This document shows positions 45,823 through 54,742 of a DNA stretch of 64,000 bases, piece by piece. A model generated the notes under the pieces. That model had not been told where the DNA came from and searched no databases. It saw only the letters and a program-made list of their open reading frames with translations. Position 1 is the first letter of the stretch. Every line of letters starts with the position of its first letter. The stretch is from Tsukamurella sputi (lineage in GTDB: Bacteria > Actinomycetota > Actinomycetes > Mycobacteriales > Mycobacteriaceae): the NCBI RefSeq assembly GCF_007858445.1, contig NZ_VIGV01000004.1, positions 186,001 through 250,000 on the forward strand, in the 5' to 3' direction. The position numbers were made by a program, and so were the translations under genes.

Positions 45823-46022
45823 CTCTCGTTTCGCGGCCCCCACGGCTCCCCGTCTGTCTCCTGCCGGGCGGTACCCGCCGTGAACAGCCCCGATGAGTGC
45901 GGCTGTTAGAGTTCATACGTTTGCAGGATTACCCATGAGGATGTCGCGTTCCGCCGCGGGCGGAACGCGTGTCCACGAGCGTGGGGCGGCCCGTCCGGGC
46001 CGCCCGGCTGCCAGGAGGATGT

Positions 46023-47339
46023 GTGCTTTCGGCCCTAGTCCCGATCTTCCGGACCCCGGATCTGCGGCGGAAGATCCTGATCGTCCTGGGCATCCTCGTG
46101 CTCTACCGGCTGGGCGCCACGCTGCCCGCGCCCGGTGTGAACTTCGGGACGATCACCAAGTGCGTCGACAAGGCCACCAGCGGCGACAGCGGCCAGGTGT
46201 ATTCGCTGATCAACATGTTCTCCGGTGGCGCGCTGCTGCAGCTGTCGGTGTTCGCGATCGGCATCATGCCGTACATCACCGCGTCGATCATCATCCAGCT
46301 GCTGATGGTGGTCATCCCGCGCTTCGAGACCCTTCGCAAGGAGGGGCAGGCCGGCCAGGCGAAGATCACGCAGTACACGCGCTACCTGACGGTGGCGCTG
46401 GCGCTGCTGCAGGCCACCGCCATCGTGGCCATGGCCTCGCGCGGCAACCTGCTGCCCGACTGCCCCGGCATCATCGACAAGAGCGACAACATCTTCACGC
46501 TCATCGTGATCGTGGTGACCATGACCGCCGGCGCGATCCTGGTGATGTGGTTCGGTGAGCTGATCACCGAGCGCGGCATCGGTAACGGCATGTCGCTGCT
46601 GATCTTCGCGGGCATCGCCTCGCGTCTCCCGTCCGACGGCCAGAAGATCCTGCAGAGCCAGGGCGGCCTCGCCTTCGGCCTGGTCTGCTTCGCGGTCTTC
46701 GTGATCCTCGTCGCCGTGGTCTTCGTCGAGCAGGGCCAGCGCCGCATCCCGGTGCAGTACGCCAAGCGCATGGTCGGCCGCAAGATGTACGGCGGCTCGT
46801 CGACCTACCTGCCGCTCAAGGTGAACACCGCCGGCGTCATCCCGGTCATCTTCGCCTCGTCGCTGCTGTACCTGCCGCAGCTGGTGATCCAGCTCGTCGC
46901 CAGCGGCTCGACCGCCGGCTGGGTGCAGTGGATCCAGTCGAACCTGGTGAACCCGGGCAGCACCTGGCACATCGTCATCTACTTCGCCCTGATCATCTTC
47001 TTCACCTACTTCTACGTCGCGATCACCTTCAACCCGGAGGAACGCGCGGACGAGATGAAGAAGTTCGGCGGCTTCATCCCGGGCATCCGCCCGGGCAAGC
47101 CGACCGCCGACTACCTGAACTACGTGCTGCAGCGGATCACGCTGCCCGGTTCGCTGTACCTCGGCATCATCGCGATTCTCCCCAACCTGTTCATCGAACT
47201 CACCGGTAGCGGCTCGAACATGAGTAACCTGCCGTTCGGCGGCACGATGGTCCTGATCATCGTGGTCGTGGCGCTCGACACCACGAAGCAGGTCGAGAGT
47301 CAGTTGATGCAACGTAACTACGAAGGATTCCTCAAGTGA
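46023..47339 (+). CDS. secY: Protein translocase subunit SecY
   Basis: 438 aa, ten membrane helices expected. [30 protein letters not shown] (helix 1), the plug region after it, and PSAPFIP-type [19 protein letters not shown] are standard. GTG 46023 is chosen because AGGAGG lies 5 nt upstream; an upstream in-frame extension is not SecY. It pairs with SecE/SecG elsewhere. Its stop overlaps the adk start (GTGA). Confidence 0.98.
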   Translation: MLSALVPIFRTPDLRRKILIVLGILVLYRLGATLPAPGVNFGTITKCVDKATSGDSGQVYSLINMFSGGALLQLSVFAIGIMPYITASIIIQLLMVVIPRFETLRKEGQAGQAKITQYTRYLTVALALLQATAIVAMASRGNLLPDCPGIIDKSDNIFTLIVIVVTMTAGAILVMWFGELITERGIGNGMSLLIFAGIASRLPSDGQKILQSQGGLAFGLVCFAVFVILVAVVFVEQGQRRIPVQYAKRMVGRKMYGGSSTYLPLKVNTAGVIPVIFASSLLYLPQLVIQLVASGSTAGWVQWIQSNLVNPGSTWHIVIYFALIIFFTYFYVAITFNPEERADEMKKFGGFIPGIRPGKPTADYLNYVLQRITLPGSLYLGIIAILPNLFIELTGSGSNMSNLPFGGTMVLIIVVVALDTTKQVESQLMQRNYEGFLK

Positions 47340-47881
47340 GACTGGTTATTCTGGGCCCTCCCGGGGCGGGCAAGGGCACGCAGGCCGAACGGCTGTCGGA
47401 GAAGTACGGGATTCCGCACATCTCGACGGGTGACCTGTTCCGCGCGAACATCAGCGAGGGCACCCCGCTGGGCGTCGACGCGAAGAAGTACATGGACGCG
47501 GGCGAGCTCGTCCCGTCGAAGGTCACCGTCGACATGGTGCGTTCGCGCCTGACGGAGCCCGACGCGAAGAACGGCTTCATCCTCGACGGCTTCCCGCGCT
47601 CCACGGACCAGGCGGACTCGCTGGCCGAGATCCTCGCCGAGCGCGGCGAGAAGCTCGACGCCGTGGTCTCCTTCGACGTCCCCGAGGACACCGTCGTCGA
47701 GCGCATGCTCGCCCGCGGCCGCGCGGACGACACCGAAGAGGTCATCCGCAACCGTATGCAGGTCTACGCCAACCAGACCGCACCGTTGCTCGACTACTAC
47801 GGCGACTTCGTCACGCACATCGACGCCGTGGGCAGCGTCGACGAGGTGCTGGGCCGCGTCACCGCGCAGCTCGACAAGTGA
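47336..47881 (+). CDS. adk: Adenylate kinase
   Basis: 181 aa, the short type without a zinc LID. P-loop [10 protein letters not shown] and the DGFPRSTDQ motif are intact. It balances AMP, ADP and ATP. GTG start shares bases with the secY stop, and its stop overlaps map, so secY-adk-map is a coupled operon. Confidence 0.98.
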   Translation: MRLVILGPPGAGKGTQAERLSEKYGIPHISTGDLFRANISEGTPLGVDAKKYMDAGELVPSKVTVDMVRSRLTEPDAKNGFILDGFPRSTDQADSLAEILAERGEKLDAVVSFDVPEDTVVERMLARGRADDTEEVIRNRMQVYANQTAPLLDYYGDFVTHIDAVGSVDEVLGRVTAQLDK

Positions 47882-48672
47882 GTCGTTTCCGCCGTAAGAA
47901 GACCGTGCCCTTCCGCTCCGCGGGAGAGCTCGACGCGATGGCCGCCGCGGGCGCCGTCGTGGGCCGCGCGCTCGTCGCGGTCCGCGATGCCGCCCGCGTC
48001 GGCGTTTCGACCCTCGAGCTCGACGAGGTCGCCGAGACGGTGATCCGCGAGGCCGGCGCGGTGCCCTCGTTCAAGGGCTACCACGGCTTCCCGGGTTCGA
48101 TCTGCTCGTCGGTCAACGAGGTCGTGGTGCACGGCATCCCGAACCGGGAGACGTTGCTCGCCGCCGGGGATCTGGTGTCCATCGACTGCGGCGCCATCGT
48201 CGACGGCTGGCACGGCGATTCGGCCTGGACCTTCGGCGTGGGCGAGCTGTCCGCGGAGGATCAGGACCTCTCCGACGCGACGCGCCTGGCGATGGAGGCC
48301 GGCATCGCCGCCATGCTCGACGGCAACCGCCTCACCGACGTCTCGCACGCCATCGAGACGGCCACCTACGCGCAGGCCGCGCGACTGGGCCGCGATCTCG
48401 CCATCGTCGACGGCTACGGCGGCCACGGCATCGGCCGCGAGATGCACATGGAGCCCTTCCTCGCCAACGAGGGCGACCCGGGCAAGGGCCCGCTCCTCGT
48501 CGTCGGCTCCACCCTGGCCATCGAGCCGATGCTCACCCTCGGCACCCCGGACACCTCCGTGCTCGAGGACGACTGGACCGTCGTCACGGACGACGGTGCC
48601 CGCGCCGCCCACTGGGAGCACACCGTCGCCGTCACCGCCGACGGCCCGCGGATCCTCACCCTGCGTCCCTGA
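47878..48672 (+). CDS. map: Type I methionine aminopeptidase
   Basis: 264 aa. The five metal ligands are in [17 protein letters not shown] (two Asp), [13 protein letters not shown] (His) and EPMLT / WEHTVAV (two Glu). It removes the initiator Met from new proteins. GTG start overlaps the adk stop by 4 nt. Confidence 0.96.
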   Translation: MSRFRRKKTVPFRSAGELDAMAAAGAVVGRALVAVRDAARVGVSTLELDEVAETVIREAGAVPSFKGYHGFPGSICSSVNEVVVHGIPNRETLLAAGDLVSIDCGAIVDGWHGDSAWTFGVGELSAEDQDLSDATRLAMEAGIAAMLDGNRLTDVSHAIETATYAQAARLGRDLAIVDGYGGHGIGREMHMEPFLANEGDPGKGPLLVVGSTLAIEPMLTLGTPDTSVLEDDWTVVTDDGARAAHWEHTVAVTADGPRILTLRP

Positions 48673-48693
48673 CCTGCGGCGATGTCGACGCTC

Positions 48694-48724
48694 TTGACCC
48701 TCACGCGACGTGAGGGACCAGTGT
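48694..48724 (+). promoter_or_regulatory. MerR-type promoter with 19-bp spacer and central dyad
   Basis: TTGACC (48694-48699) and CAGTGT (48719-48724) are 19 bp apart. CCCTCACG CGA CGTGAGGG (48698-48716) fills the spacer. Long spacers with a central dyad are the mark of MerR-family regulation. Confidence 0.75.
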
Positions 48725-48731
48725 GGTCGGC

Positions 48732-49523
48732 GTGAACGACAGGAACCCTCTCACGGTGGGCGCGGTGGCGCGCCTGACCGGCGTGAGCGTGCGCACGCTG
48801 CACCACTACGACGAGATCGCGCTCGTGGTGCCGTCGGACCGCACGCGCGCCGGCTACCGCGTGTACTCGGACGCCGACGTCGAACGTCTGCACCAGGTGC
48901 TCACGTACCGCGAGCTGGGCTTCCCCCTCGAGCAGATAGCGACCCTGCTCGACGACCCGTCGGCGGATGCGATGGCGCATCTGGAGCAGCAACGGAAACT
49001 GCTGTCCGACCGGATCGATCGTTTGCACTGGATGGTCGCGGCCGTGGAGGAAATGATGAGCAGCAAGAGGAGCGGCGTCCAGCTGACCGCGCAGGAGCAG
49101 ACCGAGATCTTCGGCGACAACTGGATGGGCGAGCAGTACGCGGAGGAGGCCGAGCAGCGCTGGGGCGGGACGACGCAGTGGGAGCAGAGCCAGCAGCGGG
49201 CCGCGCAGTTCGACAAGGACGACTGGAAGCGGATCAAGGCCGACACCGACGCCCTGGAGGCGGCGCTCGCCGACGGCCTGGCCCGCGGCGTCGCGCCGGG
49301 TTCGGCGGAGGGCGGCGCCCTCGCCGAGCAGCACCGCGCGAGCATCGAGAAGTTCTACGACTGCAGCTACGAGATGCAGGTGTGCCTGGCGCAGATGTAC
49401 CTCGCGGACGAGCGTTTCACGAAGCACTACGACGACATCGCGCCGGGTCTGGCGCAGTACGTGCACGACGTGATCGTGGCCAATGCGGAGCGGCGAACGA
49501 ACGGTGACACTTCCGCTGAGTAA
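48732..49523 (+). CDS. MerR-family regulator with TipAS drug-binding domain
   Basis: 263 aa. N-terminal MerR helix-turn-helix (LTVGAVARLTGVSVRTLHHYDEI), a long linking helix (residues ~75-110), then a C-terminal TipAS-like domain (EIFGDNWMGEQYAEEAEQRWG; FYDCSYEMQVCLAQMYLADERFTKHY). TipA proteins bind thiopeptides and other drugs; the cysteines in FYDCSY and QVCLAQ are candidates for covalent capture. GTG 48732 coincides with the start point predicted from the 19-bp-spacer promoter, so a leaderless, self-regulated gene is likely; GTG 48723 is possible. Confidence 0.88.
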   Translation: MNDRNPLTVGAVARLTGVSVRTLHHYDEIALVVPSDRTRAGYRVYSDADVERLHQVLTYRELGFPLEQIATLLDDPSADAMAHLEQQRKLLSDRIDRLHWMVAAVEEMMSSKRSGVQLTAQEQTEIFGDNWMGEQYAEEAEQRWGGTTQWEQSQQRAAQFDKDDWKRIKADTDALEAALADGLARGVAPGSAEGGALAEQHRASIEKFYDCSYEMQVCLAQMYLADERFTKHYDDIAPGLAQYVHDVIVANAERRTNGDTSAE

Positions 49524-49536
49524 GTAAGCTGGTGCC

Positions 49537-50205
49537 GTGCAATGGCTGTTCGAGCACTGGTGGCTCGTCTTCGTCCTGGGTGGGCCGGCCGCCGGTGGTG
49601 TCCGTGCTGTGGCGGTGTGGAACGAGAAGCGGGCGAACCGCCGTCTCGAGCGCTACCGCATCAAGCAGGAGACCAAGGCGGCCGTGGCCCAGGCGAAGGG
49701 CATGGGCCGCGTCGACGCGGCGGCGGCGAAGCGTGAGCTGCAGCGGGCGGTCGCCGAGCACGACGCCGTCGACACCCGCTGGTTCGGTTACGAGACGGAC
49801 CTCGCGACGATCCTCGACTTCCCGATGATGGTCGACATGCGGGAGCCGCTCACCGTCGACTTCCACAAGGCGAAGCGCCGCGCGGATCTCCTCCGCCCCG
49901 ACGATCTCGAACAGGCCGACGGGGTGGAGGAGTACCGCGACGCGGTGCACGCCTACGCCGCGGCCTTCGACGTCGCGGAGCAGGAGGCCAAGCGCCGCCG
50001 CCGCGGAGACTTCTCGCCACTGGAGCAGGAGCGCCTCGCGAAGGCTCAGCGTCTGCTGGCCGTCGCGCTCGACGGGTCGGCCACCGGCCCGGAGCGGCAG
50101 CAGGCCTACCAGCGTGCCCGCGCCGAGCTCGACGGCCTCATCGACCTGCCGCGATCCGCCACCGTCGCCCTCGAGAACCAGGTCCGCGCGGCCCTGGAGC
50201 GCTGA
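49537..50205 (+). CDS. Hypothetical membrane-anchored protein (family 2)
   Basis: 222 aa. A single N-terminal hydrophobic segment (WLFEHWWLVFVLGGPAAGG) and a charged helical remainder with HDAVDTRWFGYETDLATILDFPMMVD and VDFHKAKRRADLL. These blocks match the protein at 38512, indicating a paralogous family seen twice here. TAAGCT ends 6 nt before the GTG start, so leaderless. No recognised domain; a role at the membrane is inferred only from the anchor. Confidence 0.68.
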   Translation: MQWLFEHWWLVFVLGGPAAGGVRAVAVWNEKRANRRLERYRIKQETKAAVAQAKGMGRVDAAAAKRELQRAVAEHDAVDTRWFGYETDLATILDFPMMVDMREPLTVDFHKAKRRADLLRPDDLEQADGVEEYRDAVHAYAAAFDVAEQEAKRRRRGDFSPLEQERLAKAQRLLAVALDGSATGPERQQAYQRARAELDGLIDLPRSATVALENQVRAALER

Positions 50206-50211
50206 GCGCAG

Positions 50212-50252
50212 ACGACGACACCCCCGAGTCCGTGACTCGGGGGTGTCGTCGT
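50212..50252. terminator. Bidirectional terminator, 19-bp perfect stem
   Basis: ACGACGACACCCCCGAGTC and GACTCGGGGGTGTCGTCGT around CGT. It sits between two convergent transcription units and is usable on both strands. Confidence 0.85.
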
Positions 50253-50264
50253 GAACAGGCGGTG

Positions 50265-50357
50265 CTAGGTGCACCCGCGCTGCACGGCCGCGGTCCAGGC
50301 ACCGTCGTCCCGAAGGACGGACCCGAGGGCCCGTCGCAACCACCGCAGCGCGCGCAT
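50265..50357 (-). CDS. Possible 30-aa small protein downstream of metY
   Basis: Reads MRALRWLRRALGSVLRDDG then AWTAAVQRGCT and stop. It starts 10 nt after the metY stop with AGGGA 7 nt upstream. The pattern (Arg-rich amphipathic helix, then Trp and a C-terminal Cys) looks selected rather than random, but homology is not proven. Confidence 0.35.
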   Translation of the reverse strand: MRALRWLRRALGSVLRDDGAWTAAVQRGCT

Positions 50358-50367
50358 CAGCGGATCC

Positions 50368-51669
50368 CTAGGACGCGTTCGCCGCGGCCTTCAGGCCCAG
50401 CTGCAGGTCGGCGAGGATGTCGTCGATGTGCTCGATGCCCACGGCGAGGCGCACCAGGCCCGGCGTCACGCCGGCCTCGAGCTGCTCCTGCTCGGTGAGC
50501 TGGCTGTGCGTGGTCGACGCGGGGTGGATGACCAGCGAGCGGACGTCGCCGATGTTCGCGACGTGGCTGTGCAGCGACAGCGCGTCGACGAAGGCCTTGC
50601 CCGCGGGCACGCCGCCGGCCAGCTCGAAGGCGACGATGGCGCCGGCGCCCTTGGGCAGCAGCTCCTTCGCGCGCTCGTGGTACGGCGAGGACGGGAGGCC
50701 GGCGTAGATCACGTCGGTCACGCCGTCGGCGCCGGTGAGGTACTCGGCGACCTTCTGCGCGTTCTCCACGTGCCGCTCCACACGCAGGCTCAGCGTCTCG
50801 ATGCCCTGCGACAGGAGGAAGGCGTTGAACGGCGAGATCGCGGGGCCGAGATCTCGCAGCAGCTGCACGCGGGCCTTGAGTGCGAAGGCGGGAGCGCCGA
50901 GGTCGGCGAAGACGACGCCGTGGTACGACGGGTCCGGGGTGGTGAAGTTCGGGTGCCGGCCCTGCGTCCAGTCGAAGTTGCCGCCGTCGACGATGACGCC
51001 GCCGATCGCCGCGCCGTGGCCGCCGAGGTACTTGGTCGCGGAGTGCACCACGATGTCGGCGCCGTGCGCCAGCGGGTTGAGCAGGTACGGGGTCGCCACG
51101 GTGTTGTCGACGATGAGCGGCAGCCCGTTCTCGTGCGCCACGCCCGAGACGCCGGCGATGTCGAGCACGTGGCCGCGCGGGTTGGAGATGGTCTCCGCGA
51201 AGAACGCGCGGGTGTTGGGCCGGACGGCGGCGCGCCACTGCTCCAGATCGTCCGGGTTCTCGACGAAGGTGACCTCGATGCCCAGCTTGGCGAGGGTGTA
51301 GTGCAGCAGGTTGTAGGTGCCGCCGTAGAGGTACGGCGAGCTGACGATGTGATCGCCCGACTCGGCGACGTTGAGGATCGCGAGGGTCTCGGCGGCCTGC
51401 CCGGAGGCCACGAGCAGCGCGGCGACGCCGCCCTCGAGTGCGGCGATCCGCTGCTCGACGGCGTCCTGCGTCGGGTTCATGATGCGGGTGTAGATGTTGC
51501 CCGGCTCGGCCAGCCCGAACAGCGCCGCGGCGTGATCGGTGTTGTTGAACGTGTACGACGTGGTCTGGTAGATCGGGAGCGCACGTGCGTTGGTCGCACC
51601 GTCGGGCGTCTGCCCGGCGTGGATCTGGGTGGTCTCGAAATGCCAGTTCGGGCTGTCCGGATTGCTCAT
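50368..51669 (-). CDS. metY: O-acetylhomoserine (thiol)-lyase
   Basis: 433 aa PLP enzyme. HSATKYLGGHG holds the PLP lysine and the YTRIMNPT and ASGQAAETLA regions the cofactor pocket. It makes homocysteine from O-acetylhomoserine and sulfide for methionine synthesis. The length and motifs fit the OAH/OAS sulfhydrylase group, not cystathionine gamma-synthase. Only 72 nt separate it from the divergent Nudix gene, leaving no room for a long riboswitch. Confidence 0.93.
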   Translation of the reverse strand: MSNPDSPNWHFETTQIHAGQTPDGATNARALPIYQTTSYTFNNTDHAAALFGLAEPGNIYTRIMNPTQDAVEQRIAALEGGVAALLVASGQAAETLAILNVAESGDHIVSSPYLYGGTYNLLHYTLAKLGIEVTFVENPDDLEQWRAAVRPNTRAFFAETISNPRGHVLDIAGVSGVAHENGLPLIVDNTVATPYLLNPLAHGADIVVHSATKYLGGHGAAIGGVIVDGGNFDWTQGRHPNFTTPDPSYHGVVFADLGAPAFALKARVQLLRDLGPAISPFNAFLLSQGIETLSLRVERHVENAQKVAEYLTGADGVTDVIYAGLPSSPYHERAKELLPKGAGAIVAFELAGGVPAGKAFVDALSLHSHVANIGDVRSLVIHPASTTHSQLTEQEQLEAGVTPGLVRLAVGIEHIDDILADLQLGLKAAANAS

Positions 51670-51741
51670 GGCCCCGATACAAGTGCACCGGCGTCGCGCT
51701 GTCCAGGGTTTGGCTCATACTGTGGGAAAACGAGGAGGCGC

Positions 51742-52278
51742 ATGCCAGTGGAGGAGATCGTCGCGCTGTACGACGACGCCGGACGCCCGTGCGGGGCGGC
51801 GCCCCGCTCCCGCGTGCGCGCCGAGAACCTGCGGCACGGCACCACCGGCATCCTCGTCTTCGACTCCGCCGGCCGGATCTACGTGCACCGGCGCACGCCG
51901 GTCAAGGACGTCTACCCGGGGCTGCGGGACTTCTGTGCGGGCGGGGTGCTGCTGGCGGGGGAGTCCCCGGACGACGGTGCCGCGCGCGAGGCCTTCGAGG
52001 AGCTCGGGGTGCACGGCGTGGAGCTGCGGTCGGTCGGGGTGCGCGACTACGCGGACCCGCGCACCCGGTTCGTGTGCTTCCAGTACGTCTGCGTCTACGA
52101 CGGTGCCGTCGTGCACCAGCCGGAGGAGGTCGAGAGCGGCGAGTGGATGGCGCCCGACGATCTGCTCGCGGCCGTCGCCGCGGACCCCGCGGACTTCGTG
52201 CCCGACTCCGTCGAACTCGCGTTGCACCTCGTCAGCGGCGGGGGCGGTTCCGGCCAGGATTCGTCGGACGAGTCCTGA
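51742..52278 (+). CDS. Nudix hydrolase
   Basis: 178 aa. The Nudix box GVLLAGESPDDGAAREAFEELGV fits G-x5-E-x7-R-E-U-x-E-E-x-G-U exactly. The N-terminal region with HGTTGILVFDSAGRIYVHRRT resembles the YfcD/IPP-isomerase-like group. Substrate unknown (nucleotide sugar, oxidised nucleotide or prenyl diphosphate). ATG 51742 follows GAGGAGG; TACTGT upstream is a -10 candidate. Confidence 0.9.
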   Translation: MPVEEIVALYDDAGRPCGAAPRSRVRAENLRHGTTGILVFDSAGRIYVHRRTPVKDVYPGLRDFCAGGVLLAGESPDDGAAREAFEELGVHGVELRSVGVRDYADPRTRFVCFQYVCVYDGAVVHQPEEVESGEWMAPDDLLAAVAADPADFVPDSVELALHLVSGGGGSGQDSSDES

Positions 52279-52289
52279 GCGCGTAGAAT
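52260..52289 (+). promoter_or_regulatory. infA promoter
   Basis: TTCGTC (52260-52265), 18-bp spacer, TAGAAT (52284-52289). GGTAGC follows five bases later, a partial match to the GGTTGCCT motif of the other ribosomal promoters. Confidence 0.6.
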
Positions 52290-52385
52290 AGGTGGGTAGC
52301 GCGGCGTTCGGCCGCATGCCCGTCCGCTCAGGAGGGGCACAGGTCGCACACGGCGTCCGCTGAAGACAACAGGATCGTGGAGGGT

Positions 52386-52607
52386 ATGGCGAAGAAGGAC
52401 GGAGCCATCGAGGTGGAGGGCCGCGTCGTCGAGCCGCTCCCCAACGCAATGTTCCGCATCGAGCTGGAGAACGGGCACAAGGTGCTCGCACACATCAGCG
52501 GCAAGATGCGGCAGCACTACATTCGAATTCTGCCCGAGGACCGGGTCGTCGTGGAGCTCTCCCCGTACGACCTGACGCGCGGGCGCATCGTCTACCGGTA
52601 CAAGTGA
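52386..52607 (+). CDS. infA: Translation initiation factor IF-1
   Basis: 73 aa OB-fold protein. [21 protein letters not shown] and [28 protein letters not shown] are textbook IF-1. It occupies the 30S A site during initiation. GGAGG lies upstream of ATG 52386. It heads the alpha cluster but is separated from rpmJ by a terminator and a protease gene. Confidence 0.98.
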   Translation: MAKKDGAIEVEGRVVEPLPNAMFRIELENGHKVLAHISGKMRQHYIRILPEDRVVVELSPYDLTRGRIVYRYK

Positions 52608-52634
52608 CCGCGTAGTACGCATCCGGATACGAGA

Positions 52635-52660
52635 AAGACCCACCCCGCGGGGTGGGTCTT
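52635..52660 (+). terminator. Terminator after infA
   Basis: AAGACCCACCCC and GGGGTGGGTCTT form an 11-12-bp stem around a tight CGCG loop, followed by CTTCGTCG. It faces the convergent protease gene. Confidence 0.8.
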
Positions 52661-52676
52661 CTTCGTCGTCGGGGAC

Positions 52677-53402
52677 CTAGACGGCCAGGCGCAGGCCGCC
52701 GGCCTGGCCGAAGACGAACTGCAGATCGATGAACTCCGACATGAGGCCGGTGTTCGTCGAGAGCTCGATACCGCCGGTCGTGAGCGCGAGCGCGGCACCG
52801 TCGGACAGGCGCACCAGCGGCCCGCCGCTGTCGCCGTGGTCGCCCTTGAGGTCCGTGAGGATGCGCGTCGGCGCGACGTCGACGACCTTGCCGCACTGCC
52901 AGCCGGTGGTCCGCCCCTGGCGGCACACCTGGTCGCCGATGACGGCGCGGCCGACGCGGGTGGGCTTGACCCGGCCGAGTGCGGGGCTCAGCGGTACGTC
53001 CTTCATGAAGGTGATCGTGGCCCAGTCGGGCTGGTTGAGGTCGGCGACCCGGCCGTCCTTGTCGACCTTGGGGTTCGACGACTGCCGGATCTTGCCGACG
53101 GCGGCGATGGTGCGGTCGCTGCCGGGCACGGGCACGGCGACGTCCTGCCCGGCCCTGCCGCAGTGGCCCGCGGTGACGCCCACGCGCTCGCCGCTGGGCG
53201 TGAGGGCGAGGACGCCGAGCGTGCACGCGGACACCTCGATGCCGTCGCCGGTCCGCTTCTGCACGACGTCGATCTCGGAGCCGGGTCCCACCACGATGCG
53301 CGGTGCCGCGGACGCGGGGGCCGTGACGACGAGGGACGACGCGGTGACGCCGAGGGCGGTGGCCGCGGCGACGCTCGCCCGGCGGAGGAGGGACAGACGC
53401 AT
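52677..53402 (-). CDS. Secreted S1 family serine protease, second copy
   Basis: 241 aa. Signal peptide (residues 1-33, ending ASA-AP), catalytic His in TAGHCGRAG, Asp in QPDWATITF and Ser in HGDSGGPLV. Cysteine pattern VCRQGRTTGWQCG equals that of the protease at 18724, so they are paralogues, with the same lack of a long pro-region. Role unknown. Confidence 0.87.
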   Translation of the reverse strand: MRLSLLRRASVAAATALGVTASSLVVTAPASAAPRIVVGPGSEIDVVQKRTGDGIEVSACTLGVLALTPSGERVGVTAGHCGRAGQDVAVPVPGSDRTIAAVGKIRQSSNPKVDKDGRVADLNQPDWATITFMKDVPLSPALGRVKPTRVGRAVIGDQVCRQGRTTGWQCGKVVDVAPTRILTDLKGDHGDSGGPLVRLSDGAALALTTGGIELSTNTGLMSEFIDLQFVFGQAGGLRLAV

Positions 53403-53509
53403 CGCGGGTCCTTTGCGATCGAGGTATCAGATCTCGGGAATCAAGAGTGGCGAATAGTGCATCGCCGATCGTTCCTGAGGCTAGCATGAGAGGCCGCTCG
53501 GGCGAGGAT

Positions 53510-53538
53510 TTGGGGCGACGGTCGGCGAAGCGTACACT
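53510..53538 (+). promoter_or_regulatory. Promoter of the rpmJ-rpsM operon
   Basis: TTGGGG (53510-53515), 17-bp spacer, TACACT (53533-53538). The start site sequence differs from GGTTGCCT. Confidence 0.6.
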
Positions 53539-53642
53539 GGATCATCGCGTGCGTGCGCGGCTTCGTCGTGCGTGTCGTGGCACCCCTCCGGCTACCGGTG
53601 GCGGCGTCTGAAAAACACTGAGAACAACTGGATAGGACTGAC

Positions 53643-53756
53643 GTGAAGGTCAACCCCAGCGTCAAGCCGATCTGCGAGAAGTGCAAGGTGATCCGCCGTA
53701 ACGGTCGGGTCATGGTGATCTGCGAGAACCTGCGGCACAAGCAGCGTCAGGGCTAG
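53643..53756 (+). CDS. rpmJ: 50S ribosomal protein L36
   Basis: 37 aa: [19 protein letters not shown], with Cys-x2-Cys, a third Cys in VICEN and His in LRHKQRQG as zinc ligands: the zinc-binding form. GTG start at 53643. Confidence 0.97.
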   Translation: MKVNPSVKPICEKCKVIRRNGRVMVICENLRHKQRQG

Positions 53757-53939
53757 ATCGGTGCGCTTCGAGCGGTTCGCCGCTTGAACACACGATGACC
53801 TCCCCGCACCAGCAGGAGCAGACGAGCTCCTGTCAACCCCCGGCTCGGAGGCCGGGGCCTCGGCCGGCGTGAAAGCGCCGGAACCACCGGGGACGGACGG
53901 GGAGCAGACCTCCGACTTAGAAGAAGGAAACCGCCAAGA
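53757..53939 (+). other. Structured spacer between rpmJ and rpsM
   Basis: 183 nt without a gene. Three successive hairpins: CAGGAGC/GCTCCTG (53813-53832), CCCCGGC/GCCGGGG (53838-53857) and CCGGCG/CGCCGG (53864-53881). None has a T-run, so a leader or attenuator role is more likely than termination. Confidence 0.45.
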
Positions 53940-54311
53940 ATGGCACGTCTCATGGGTGTCGATCTCCCGCGCGAGAAGCGCATGGAGATCGCACTGACCT
54001 ACATCTACGGCATCGGCCGTACCCGCGCGACGGAGATCCTCGCCGAGACCGGTGTGAGCCCGGATCTGCGCAGCAAGGATCTCAGCGACGAGGACCTGAC
54101 CAAGCTCCGCGACTACATCGAGGGCACGGACTACAAGGTCGAGGGTGACCTGCGCCGCGAGGTGCAGGCCGACATCCGTCGCAAAATCGAGATCCAGTGC
54201 TACCAGGGCATCCGCCACCGTCGTGGCCTGCCCGTGCGTGGCCAGCGCACCAAGACCAACGCTCGCACCCGTAAGGGTCCGAAGAAGACCATCGCCGGAA
54301 AGAAGAAGTAA
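53940..54311 (+). CDS. rpsM: 30S ribosomal protein S13
   Basis: 123 aa. [25 protein letters not shown] start and [23 protein letters not shown] end. GAAGAAGGAAAC is the ribosome binding site. One-base overlap with rpsK. Confidence 0.99.
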   Translation: MARLMGVDLPREKRMEIALTYIYGIGRTRATEILAETGVSPDLRSKDLSDEDLTKLRDYIEGTDYKVEGDLRREVQADIRRKIEIQCYQGIRHRRGLPVRGQRTKTNARTRKGPKKTIAGKKK

Positions 54312-54721
54312 TGCCTCCGAAGTCGCGCGCCACGGGCGCGAAGAAGGGCGTTTCGCGTCGTCGCGAAAAGAAGAACGTCCCGCACGGCCACGCGCACATC
54401 AAGAGCACGTTCAACAACACGATCGTCTCGATCACGGACCCCAACGGCAACGTGATCAGCTGGGCCTCCTCGGGCCACGTCGGCTTCAAGGGCTCGCGCA
54501 AGAGCACCCCGTTCGCCGCGCAGCTCGCCGCCGAGAACGCTGCCCGCAAGGCGCAGGAGAACGGCGTCAAGAAGGTCGACGTCTTCGTCAAGGGCCCGGG
54601 TTCGGGTCGCGAGACCGCAATCCGCTCGCTGCAGGCCGCAGGCCTCGAGGTGGGCACCATTTCCGACGTGACGCCGCAGCCGCACAACGGCTGCCGTCCG
54701 CCCAAGCGGCGTCGGGTCTAG
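54311..54721 (+). CDS. rpsK: 30S ribosomal protein S11
   Basis: 136 aa. [19 protein letters not shown] and the C-terminal [17 protein letters not shown] are typical. The SFNNT region is where some bacteria process Asn to iso-Asp. 21-nt gap before rpsD. Confidence 0.99.
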   Translation: MPPKSRATGAKKGVSRRREKKNVPHGHAHIKSTFNNTIVSITDPNGNVISWASSGHVGFKGSRKSTPFAAQLAAENAARKAQENGVKKVDVFVKGPGSGRETAIRSLQAAGLEVGTISDVTPQPHNGCRPPKRRRV

Positions 54722-54742
54722 GGAAGGTAGGAGAGAGAAACC

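Noticed and set aside
51670-51741. SAM or other riboswitch upstream of metY
   Set aside because: Only 72 nt separate metY from the divergent Nudix gene, too short, and no stem pattern is seen.
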